From the NCBI GenBank assembly GCA_910577275.1, contig CAJTMW010000021.1:6364-69926 (forward strand): a stretch of DNA of 63,563 nucleotides, in the 5' to 3' direction. Source of the DNA: an uncultured Lachnospiraceae bacterium. GTDB lineage: Bacteria; Bacillota; Clostridia; Lachnospirales; Lachnospiraceae. A program made the translations under genes and the position numbers. The notes beneath the pieces are model-generated. The model did no database searches. It was not told the DNA's origin and saw only the letters and a program-made list of their open reading frames with translations. Positions 1-6,954 of the stretch are shown here, in pieces; the first letter of the stretch is position 1; the number at the start of each line of letters is the position of its first letter.

Positions 1-62
1 CCTGCCATAAGACCGGTTACCATAAGCGCTGCCAATAATACTGCAACTATTCTTTTCTTCAT
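1..62 (-). CDS. N-terminus of a sugar-binding lipoprotein (ABC), cut by window edge
   Basis: Only the first 20 codons are in the window. They encode MKK followed by a hydrophobic stretch ending in LMVTGLMAG, the start of a lipoprotein signal peptide that would reach its Cys just outside the window. A strong GGGAGG ribosome binding site precedes the ATG. By analogy with the two complete sugar-binding lipoproteins in this window, and because it follows a YesM/YesN-type two-component pair, it is most likely the solute-binding protein of another sugar ABC transporter. That function is inferred from context, not seen. Confidence 0.6.
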   Translation of the reverse strand, partial: MKKRIVAVLLAALMVTGLMA

Positions 63-226
63 GTCTTTCCTCCCTTTCCAGTTTGCTCCGGCGCCTCTTT
101 TTTACTGCCGGCGCCTTTGCTTTATTAAGATTTTTTTGATATCTTAATACTATCATTTTAGAGGAAATTTTCCAGTGAGTAATTTTTTATATTTTGTACA
201 GTTTTTTAATATGCCCTTTTACCTTT
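63..226 (-). promoter_or_regulatory. Intergenic region upstream of the edge lipoprotein
   Basis: This 164-base gap is very AT-rich near 130-220. It then holds two copies of CCGGCGCCT near 89-118 that could form competing GC-rich stems in the leader of the lipoprotein gene. A promoter regulated by the neighbouring AraC-type regulator is expected here, but no unambiguous -35/-10 pair was found. Confidence 0.35.
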
Positions 227-1297
227 TTAGTAATTGTGCTTATACTCGTTGGGAGTCTTTCCGACACACTTTTTAAATATGTCGCAAAAATAGCGGTAAT
301 TGTTATATCCTACCATCTCACTGACCTCGCTGACCTTATAGCCCTCCTTCAAAAGCTTTTTGGCATGCTTAATCCGAAGGTCAGTCAGGTATTTTACATA
401 GGAGGTTCCCACCTCCGACTTGAAAAGCACGCTTAAGTATGCCGTGCTCATGCCAACCCTGTCCGCCAGCTCGTTTAAACCGATATCCCTGTTATAATAC
501 TCCTCGATGTAGGCTAAAAGCTCCAGAATCGTCGCGTGGCTGCTCCCCGTCTTGTCCGCCTCGATGTGTCTTGCAATATCCCTTATCATCTTCCGGGCGT
601 ATTCGAGAATTTCTCCGTTTGTATCCTTTTTTGCAATTTCCTGATAGGAAATCAGCCCGTCCCTGGAAACCTGAGGCTGCCGCTCTGTCAGAATATCGCT
701 CTGCACGCACAGCCATTTATAGACCTCCCTGCGGAAATCCTCCGTGTTCTCACAGAGCTTTAAAAGCTCGTCGAGCCCCTGCTCCATACACCGCTGGAAG
801 CTTCCGGCATCTCCCTCCGCCATTGCGGAAACGCTTTCGTCAAAAAGCTGACCCATTTTTTCCTGTGCAGCTCCTTCCCGCGCAGCCCGCCCGCCGTCCG
901 TCCCTGCATTTTCATCCCTGGACTGAAAAAAATCCTTTTCAATCCGCGTCAGTACGTTCTTAAGCTTTTCCATACTGATTGGCTTGTCAATATAATCCTT
1001 CACCCCCATTGACAAAGCCCTTCTGGCATACTCAAACTCCGTATAACCGCTGATTACCACAAAGATGGTATCCGGGCAAAATTCCTTCGCCTCCTCAATC
1101 AGAGACAGTCCGTCAAGCCCCGGCATACGGATATCCGTCAGTACAATATCCGGCTCCGTCTGCCGTACCGCCTCAAGACCGTGAATCCCGTCAAAGGCAA
1201 ATCCCACTACCTCATAGTTCAGCCCAAGCCGGGTAATCATGGCTTTGACCGCCTCCACTACAATCGCTTCATCGTCAATCACTACCAGCCGGTACAT
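227..1297 (-). CDS. AraC-family two-component response regulator (YesN type)
   Basis: A 356-residue DNA-binding response regulator. The receiver domain occupies about residues 1-120, with the acidic pair after VVIDD, the phosphoacceptor D55 in VLTDIRMPG and a conserved Lys in the DKP motif. A linker follows, then a C-terminal AraC double helix-turn-helix (about 255-350, ending in the GKTPNEYK signature). The start chosen is ATG at 1297, because GGGGAG lies just upstream and an earlier in-frame codon would run further into the kinase gene. It overlaps the end of the kinase gene by 23 bases, so the two are probably translationally coupled. It likely activates the sugar-binding gene that follows. 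The sugar sensed is unknown. Confidence 0.93.
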   Translation of the reverse strand: MYRLVVIDDEAIVVEAVKAMITRLGLNYEVVGFAFDGIHGLEAVRQTEPDIVLTDIRMPGLDGLSLIEEAKEFCPDTIFVVISGYTEFEYARRALSMGVKDYIDKPISMEKLKNVLTRIEKDFFQSRDENAGTDGGRAAREGAAQEKMGQLFDESVSAMAEGDAGSFQRCMEQGLDELLKLCENTEDFRREVYKWLCVQSDILTERQPQVSRDGLISYQEIAKKDTNGEILEYARKMIRDIARHIEADKTGSSHATILELLAYIEEYYNRDIGLNELADRVGMSTAYLSVLFKSEVGTSYVKYLTDLRIKHAKKLLKEGYKVSEVSEMVGYNNYRYFCDIFKKCVGKTPNEYKHNY

Positions 1298-3113
1298 AAC
1301 TCTCCCCATTTCTGTGCTGCTCTCTCTTGCCAAGGGGCAGCACGATTGTAATTTCCGTCCCTTTCCCTTTCGCGCTTTTCACCGTAAATCCGTAATCTTC
1401 CCCGTAATGCAGTTTTATCCGTTCCTTTACGTTATTGATTCCGAAGCCGGAATCCAGTTTTGTGATATCATCCACGCCGATGCCGTCGTCCGCCACTGTA
1501 AAATAAAGCTTTTCCCCTTCCTTCCAGCCCCGAAGCCTGATAGTCCCGCCTCCCAGCTTCGGCTCAAGGCCGTGATAAATGGCGTTTTCCACAAAAGGCT
1601 GCAATAAAAAAGTCAGCATTTCCTCTTCCAGAATATCCTCCGCCACCTCCACCGAAAGCTTAAAGCGCTCTCCGAAACGCATTCCCTGAAGCTTCATATA
1701 ATCCTTTATCTGGGCAACCGTATCGGCCACTGTGCAGAACCGCTTTCCCTTATTCAGAGACAGCTTAAAATGGTCGGATAATGCCAGTGTCATATCGGCA
1801 ATCTGGTCGTCCCCGTGGATAATTGCCATGCAGTACAGGGAATCCAGTGTGTTATAAAGAAAATGCGGATTAATCTGGGACTGCAAAAGCAGAAGCTCCG
1901 CCTCCCTTTCATTGAGCCTGGCGGTTAAAAGATATTCCTTCAGCTCAAGGTTGGTGTTGACCATCTCCTTAAACTTCTGCCCTATCCGTCCCGCCTCGCT
2001 TTCGTCGAACTCCTCCGTGATGTGCCGCTCGCCCTCTTTTACCCTCTCAATCACCTGCTCTAACTGGTTTAAGGGCTTTGTGATGGTTCTGGAAATGGAC
2101 ATGGCAAGGCCGAAGCTTAAAATCACCAGAAAGCCGCCGCACCAGAAAACGGTGTTTCGGATGAGCTTGCTTTCCGCGCTTAATTCGTTCCTCTCAATCG
2201 CGTTCACCAGCTCCCAGCCGGTGATGCTGTTGTGTACGCTGGTGAAAAGATATCTCTGCTGCTGCCCCTTTGAAAAGTCCTCCAAAAGCGCCTGTCCGTC
2301 CGCAAATCCTCTCCTTGCCCGCACAAGCTGGTCGTACCGCAAATCGGCAATCAGATACTCGTTTGTGGCATACCCCTCGTTTCCCGTCATAAAGGTCTTA
2401 TCCAGAATCCGGCTGTTCACATCCACCACCAGATAGCCCATAGGCTTTAAGGTGTCCGGCGCGTTTAAGTACTTGACGATACTGAACCCCTGAGAAGGAA
2501 TTCCGCCGATTACGCTGCTGCCGAAAAACACCTCCCGGCCGTCGGCGGCCCTCGCCTCCCCGCTCCAGATTTCCTCAAGAAAATTGTGCTTCTCGTAGTA
2601 CCGGTAAAAATCATAGGTTCCCAGATTCACATTGCTGAGCAGATAATAATGCCCGTACAAATCCATAAAGGCCACATAATTGACGCTGTTTTCCTGCTTT
2701 GTCAGCCGCTCTCCCACGCTTTTGAGCACCCGCTGTTCTTCTCCGGTAAATGCCCGCCTGCCGTCCGCCGTCTGGCTTTCCAGCACTCTCTGCATGTCCT
2801 CATCGTTCAAAAAGGAACGAATCATTTCAATAATAGGGCTTAACTGGGTATCCAGTACCTTGCTTGAATTTTTCAGGGAGGACTCGTGGGAAAGCTGATA
2901 GTTTTTTTCCACCGCCTTACTGGAAATCCGGTAGGAAACGCTCCCTAAAAGCCCGATTCCAAAAAGTGAAACCAGAAGCAGGGAGAAAAAAATCTGCTGC
3001 TGGACTCTCTGGTAGAGCCACCACTTTTTTATACGGGAAAGCAGCCGCACCGGGCCGGAAAACGCTCTGCGCCAGACGCCGGCGCTCCCTGCCCTGCTCT
3101 CTTTTTCTTCCAT
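1275..3113 (-). CDS. Sensor histidine kinase (YesM/LytS type)
   Basis: A 612-residue membrane sensor kinase. A basic N-terminus precedes a membrane segment near residues 40-60, a Cache-like extracytoplasmic region to about 310, a second membrane segment, a HAMP linker, the His_kinase box INPHFLYNTLDSL with the phosphorylated His near residue 416, and a C-terminal ATPase with N-box NAIYHG and G-box GFGINN. This order is typical of kinases that control carbohydrate ABC transporters with AraC-type partners. The partner regulator overlaps its 3' end. The start at 3113 lies about 11 bases after GGGAGGAGG. It sits directly behind the rhamnosidase gene, which suggests it senses a breakdown product of the same polysaccharide. 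Confidence 0.93.
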   Translation of the reverse strand: MEEKESRAGSAGVWRRAFSGPVRLLSRIKKWWLYQRVQQQIFFSLLLVSLFGIGLLGSVSYRISSKAVEKNYQLSHESSLKNSSKVLDTQLSPIIEMIRSFLNDEDMQRVLESQTADGRRAFTGEEQRVLKSVGERLTKQENSVNYVAFMDLYGHYYLLSNVNLGTYDFYRYYEKHNFLEEIWSGEARAADGREVFFGSSVIGGIPSQGFSIVKYLNAPDTLKPMGYLVVDVNSRILDKTFMTGNEGYATNEYLIADLRYDQLVRARRGFADGQALLEDFSKGQQQRYLFTSVHNSITGWELVNAIERNELSAESKLIRNTVFWCGGFLVILSFGLAMSISRTITKPLNQLEQVIERVKEGERHITEEFDESEAGRIGQKFKEMVNTNLELKEYLLTARLNEREAELLLLQSQINPHFLYNTLDSLYCMAIIHGDDQIADMTLALSDHFKLSLNKGKRFCTVADTVAQIKDYMKLQGMRFGERFKLSVEVAEDILEEEMLTFLLQPFVENAIYHGLEPKLGGGTIRLRGWKEGEKLYFTVADDGIGVDDITKLDSGFGINNVKERIKLHYGEDYGFTVKSAKGKGTEITIVLPLGKREQHRNGESYVPAGSD

Positions 3114-3148
3114 CAGCAGATTCCTCCTCCCTTGCTCCTTGCAGGTCT

Positions 3149-6019
3149 CTACTTCATCCGATACCGTATCGTATATTCACCGGAACCGGCCTGCGCGGTA
3201 AGATACTCTCCCGCCTCAGTAAATACAAGGCCGTCCGTCTCGGATACCGCTTCCCCGTTGTCAAGGCGAATCTCCGCCGTGGTGTTGGCAGGTATCTTTA
3301 CCCGCAGCGTTATCTCCTTCCCGTCCGCCTCCCAGCGCACGGCTTCCTCTCCGTAAATGGAATGATACCTTCCGTCCACAAAGGAAAGCCCTCCGCCCGG
3401 TCTCGGATACAGAACCGCATGTTTAAAGCCTCCCGCCTTTTCATCCGCTTCCAGCCCGGCCATCACCCGGTACATCCACTCTCCGATAGCGCCGTAGGCG
3501 TAATGGTTAAAGGAGTTCATATCCGCGCTCCACATGGTTCCGTCGGGCTTTAAGCCGTCCCAGTGCTCCCATATGGTGGTTGCGCCCATTTTTACCTGAT
3601 AGAGCCAGGAAGGGAAATCCTCTTTCAGCAGCAAATCATAGGCTTCCTTCACACAGCCGTTCTGGCTCAGCGCATGGCAGAAATAGGGCGTCCCTACAAA
3701 CCCGGTCACAAGATGGCCGTTTTCCTTCTCCAGAAGCCGTTTCAACCCCTCCACCGTCCGGGAGACATATTCCTTTGGCGTCAGCTTAAAATACAGCGCC
3801 ACAATATGAGCCGTCTGGGTCTGAGCCGTCAGATTCCCTTCCTCATCAAAGAAGGTCTGCTGGAATTTGCGGACAATTTTCCCGTAAAGCTCCTCATACT
3901 CCGCCGCCTCCGGCTTGCCCAAAAGGCGGGCCATCTTTGCAAAAAGGCCGGTGGAATAGGCAAAGTATGCGGTACAGGTCAAATCGTTGGGAGTCGCCCC
4001 GAAATAGCTTCCCTCCTCCGCGTCCAGCGCCACCCAGTCTCCGAACTGCAGCTTATAGTTCCAGATATAATCCTCGGAATGCTCCCGCATGAATCCTATC
4101 CAGCCCTTCATGCTTTCGTACTGCCGTCTTAAAATTTCCTTATCGCCGAACATCAGGTACATGGTCCACGGGGCAATCACCGCCACGTCCGCCCAGGCCG
4201 CCGCGGAATGGGGGCCCTGCCGAAGGAGCCAGTTGCCGTCCGTGCGCCCCTCCTCGATATTGGGAACCACATGGGGCACGCCGCCCTCGGGCGTCTGGTC
4301 GACCTCCACGTCCCGAAGCCACTTTTTAAAGAAGGTATAAATATTCGCCAGATAGCTTGCCGTCCGGCAGAAAATCTGTGCGTCTCCCGTCCAGCCAAGC
4401 CGCTCGTCACGCTGGGGGCAGTCGGTGGGCACATCGAGGAAGTTCCCCTTCATTCCCCAGAGGAAATTATGATGAAGCTGATTCAAAAGCGGATTGGAGC
4501 AGGTAATCTCACCGGTGCGCACCATATCCGAATGCAGCGTGTGTGCCGTAAAGTTCTCCTTTTTCAGCTCTCCGGGATAAGAAACCACCAGCGCATACCG
4601 AAAGCCCATATAGGTAAATCTCGGATACCAGGTAACCGTTTCCTCCTTTGAAAAGATATACTTCATGGTCGCTTTTGCCTTGCGCAGATTGTCCAGATAA
4701 ACGTTGCCCTCGCTGTCAAGCACCTCGAAACAGTGCAGCTCGATAACGTCCCCGGCTTTCCCTGTCGCCGTCACATGGATTCTTCCCGCCATATTCTGTC
4801 CGAAATCAAGCACTCTCTCGCCCTTCGGCGTGCGGATAATCTCCTGACAGGGCAGCGTATCCATCATCCTTACCCGGGCGCCGCCCTGAGCGCGCAGCAC
4901 GGAAATATCGAAGGGAACCTCCGCAGTTTTGCGCCATCTCTCGCAGGCTTCTTTATCCGCCGCGCTCCGGGCCGTTCCGTCTCCCTGCTCTGCCGTGCCA
5001 GAGCCGCTTCCCTCTGATATTGCCTGGCCGGTAAACGCGCCCGCTTCCGCCCAGCCGGGGATTTCCAGAGAGGAATCATAAATTTCCCCGTCGTAAATCT
5101 CGGAAAAAATTACCGGGCTGTCCGCTCCCTCCCAGGAGCTGTCCGTGCACACCCGTTCCTCGCTTCCGTCCGCATAACGGAGCAAAAGCTCCATGGAAAA
5201 GCCTGTCCGGTCGCCGTAATTGTTCCTTGCCTTGGTAAGCCCCATGACGCCCTTGTACCAGCCTGCCGCCAGCATCGCCCCGGCGGTGTTTACGCCCTCT
5301 TCCAGATAATCCGTCACCTCATAGGTCTGGTACAGGAGATGCCTCTGATAGGAGGTCCAGCCCGGCGTCATCTCGTCCTCCCCCACCTTCTTCCCGTTCA
5401 GGAAAAAGTTGTAAAGCCCCAGCGCCGTGGTTACGGCATAAGCTTCCTTCAACGGCTTTTTCACCGTAACCTGTCCCCGCACATAGGTTCCCTTTGAGCA
5501 TTCCTTATAAAAATCCTCCGTCTCCGCCGACACAAAGGGCGCTCTCCAGTCCTCTTTTACAAGAGCCGTTATAAACCACGCCGTCTTGCTTACTGCGGAT
5601 TCCGTGAGGCTTTCGCCATCTGCTTTTTCCATACCGGCACAGGCCCCGGCCTTTCCGCTGTCTGTCTTTTCGTCTCCTGCCTTTCCGCCATCTGCCTTTC
5701 CGGTGACGGGCGTCCCTGTCGCGGTAATTTCCACCCGCACAAAATATTTTGTGAGAGATTTCATCCATTTTGGCAAAACGCCGGCCGCCGTCTCCTTCCC
5801 CTCCTCAAGGGCCTGCACATGGGCAGACTCCTCCGACCACGCCACGCCGCTGTCGTATACCGGTTTTTCAAAGCTCTCATCCTCCGCCAGCAAAAGCCGG
5901 TAGGAGGTCTGCTTCACGCCGCGCATGTCGCTTTCAATTTCCCAGCCAAACTGCGGACTTTCCGCAACGCCTGCGGGATTTTTTTCATAATTAATATGTA
6001 TTCCTGAAATTTTAAGCAT
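3149..6019 (-). CDS. GH78 alpha-L-rhamnosidase
   Basis: A 956-residue enzyme expected to release terminal alpha-L-rhamnose from rhamnogalacturonan, arabinogalactan or flavonoid glycosides. It has the multidomain GH78 layout: N-terminal beta domains, then an (alpha/alpha)6 barrel containing DCPQRDERLGWTGDA near residue 538, which holds conserved acidic residues, and EHWDG near residue 818. There is no signal peptide, so it acts inside the cell on imported oligosaccharides. The start is ATG 6019 (MLKISGIHI) after GAGGAAAG; a longer ORF upstream runs through the intergenic repeat and is not credible. Odd feature: residues 107-135 are an in-frame 15-base tandem repeat rich in Gly, Lys, Asp and Glu, absent from what I know of the family. 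Confidence 0.94.
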   Translation of the reverse strand: MLKISGIHINYEKNPAGVAESPQFGWEIESDMRGVKQTSYRLLLAEDESFEKPVYDSGVAWSEESAHVQALEEGKETAAGVLPKWMKSLTKYFVRVEITATGTPVTGKADGGKAGDEKTDSGKAGACAGMEKADGESLTESAVSKTAWFITALVKEDWRAPFVSAETEDFYKECSKGTYVRGQVTVKKPLKEAYAVTTALGLYNFFLNGKKVGEDEMTPGWTSYQRHLLYQTYEVTDYLEEGVNTAGAMLAAGWYKGVMGLTKARNNYGDRTGFSMELLLRYADGSEERVCTDSSWEGADSPVIFSEIYDGEIYDSSLEIPGWAEAGAFTGQAISEGSGSGTAEQGDGTARSAADKEACERWRKTAEVPFDISVLRAQGGARVRMMDTLPCQEIIRTPKGERVLDFGQNMAGRIHVTATGKAGDVIELHCFEVLDSEGNVYLDNLRKAKATMKYIFSKEETVTWYPRFTYMGFRYALVVSYPGELKKENFTAHTLHSDMVRTGEITCSNPLLNQLHHNFLWGMKGNFLDVPTDCPQRDERLGWTGDAQIFCRTASYLANIYTFFKKWLRDVEVDQTPEGGVPHVVPNIEEGRTDGNWLLRQGPHSAAAWADVAVIAPWTMYLMFGDKEILRRQYESMKGWIGFMREHSEDYIWNYKLQFGDWVALDAEEGSYFGATPNDLTCTAYFAYSTGLFAKMARLLGKPEAAEYEELYGKIVRKFQQTFFDEEGNLTAQTQTAHIVALYFKLTPKEYVSRTVEGLKRLLEKENGHLVTGFVGTPYFCHALSQNGCVKEAYDLLLKEDFPSWLYQVKMGATTIWEHWDGLKPDGTMWSADMNSFNHYAYGAIGEWMYRVMAGLEADEKAGGFKHAVLYPRPGGGLSFVDGRYHSIYGEEAVRWEADGKEITLRVKIPANTTAEIRLDNGEAVSETDGLVFTEAGEYLTAQAGSGEYTIRYRMK
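5615..5701 (-). repeat. 15-bp in-frame tandem repeat inside the GH78 gene
   Basis: Five 15-base units of the form GAAAAGCAGATGGC-like sequence encode degenerate pentapeptides GKADG, GKAGD, EKTDS, GKAGA and EKADG. One 12-base interruption (CAGM) lies between the fourth and fifth. All units keep the reading frame. The tract adds a hydrophilic, probably disordered loop in the N-terminal part of the rhamnosidase and is a candidate for length variation between strains. Confidence 0.85.
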
Positions 6020-6023
6020 CGCT

Positions 6024-6128
6024 CTTTCCTCATTTCCGCGCTGCATTGTTGCGCATAGTAAAGTTTGTGGCTGCAGCGCGGACACAAACTTTTGGGGAGC
6101 TGCCCTGGCAGCCCCTTTCCTCATTTCC
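6024..6128 (-). repeat. Structured intergenic element flanked by 14-bp direct repeats carrying the GH78 ribosome binding site
   Basis: CTTTCCTCATTTCC occurs at 6024-6037 and again at 6115-6128. On the coding strand it contains the GAGGAAAG ribosome binding site. One copy serves the rhamnosidase; the other covers the stop codon of the BKACE gene. Between the copies lie two perfect 10-bp helices that interleave: 6036-6045 with 6072-6081, and 6060-6069 with 6083-6092. A smaller GC-rich hairpin lies at about 6094-6117. The helix nearest the ATG directly abuts the ribosome binding site. This looks like a duplication or small insertion that created a structured leader. Confidence 0.7.
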
Positions 6129-6921
6129 TTTTTAAGTGCAGAATTTCCCTTGCTTCCATGGGGCTTGCCGTCTCAAGACCCATACTGCGGATTAACGCCG
6201 CCGTCTTTTCCACAATCTGATAATTATACTTTGCCGTCTCGCCCTGCGCCAGATAAGGGCTGTCCTCAAAGCCTACCCGGACCACGCTGGCTCCCATGGC
6301 GATGGCCATAGCCAGAAACGTCCAGTTATCGCGCCCGAAATGAGTCACTCCCCACAGGGCGTCCTTCGGCACAAAGGAACGGAAAGCGGAAAGCATTTCA
6401 GGTGTGGGCTGCATACCGCCCTTGTGCCCGAACACCAGATTAAAGAGCATGGGCTCCGCAAAGGGCTGCTCCCTCTTTACCAGCTCCATGTTATAGAGCA
6501 TACCAATGTCAAACACTTCCGTCTCCGGCAGTATTCCCCGGCGATACACCGCGTCCGCGCAGTACCGGATATCGTCAAAGGAATTGATGTACACATTTTC
6601 TCCCAGATTTGTACTTCCGCCGTTTAAGGAGGCGCTCTCCACCTTTTCATAGTCAAGAGGATTGCACCTCTCGGCAATATTCATCTCTGATACCCCGCCG
6701 GTGGACGCCTGCACCACCACGTCCGTCCGCTTTAAAATTTCCTCAAAGCATTCCACCATATAGGAGATGTCCGGCGTAAGGCTCCCGTCCGGCTTTCTGC
6801 AATGCAGGTGGCACATGGCTGCTCCCGCCTGCACGCTTTTTGCCACATCCTCCGCAAGGGTTACTGCGTCTACCGGCGTCCCGGCCTGCACGGGCGCCAG
6901 TGAAATGATTACTTTTCTCAT
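6121..6921 (-). CDS. Beta-keto acid cleavage enzyme (BKACE, DUF849)
   Basis: A 266-residue TIM-barrel enzyme of the BKACE family. These cleave a beta-keto acid with acetyl-CoA to give acetoacetate and a new CoA ester; the founding member is the lysine-fermentation 3-keto-5-aminohexanoate cleavage enzyme Kce. The metal-binding HLH motif is at H38/H40 (CHLHCRKPDG), and RVGFED near the C-terminus should provide the metal-binding Glu. The family is functionally diverse, so the substrate cannot be named. Here it sits between a rhamnosidase and a GH127-kinase fusion, with no lysine-fermentation genes nearby. That suggests it handles a keto acid from sugar-acid breakdown. It follows the fusion gene by 33 bases and is surely co-transcribed. 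Confidence 0.9.
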   Translation of the reverse strand: MRKVIISLAPVQAGTPVDAVTLAEDVAKSVQAGAAMCHLHCRKPDGSLTPDISYMVECFEEILKRTDVVVQASTGGVSEMNIAERCNPLDYEKVESASLNGGSTNLGENVYINSFDDIRYCADAVYRRGILPETEVFDIGMLYNMELVKREQPFAEPMLFNLVFGHKGGMQPTPEMLSAFRSFVPKDALWGVTHFGRDNWTFLAMAIAMGASVVRVGFEDSPYLAQGETAKYNYQIVEKTAALIRSMGLETASPMEAREILHLKRK

Positions 6922-6954
6922 AGTTTATAATCTCCTGTTCCAGTTTCTCTGACT

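Noticed and set aside
439..963. Long frames opposite the response regulator, and similar frames opposite most genes
   Set aside because: They mirror real genes on the other strand, show Arg/Pro/Ser-rich shadow composition and lack ribosome binding sites.
6019..6124. N-terminal extension of the rhamnosidase through the intergenic repeat
   Set aside because: The extension has no homology, overlaps the BKACE stop and ignores the good GAGGAAAG site before ATG 6,019.
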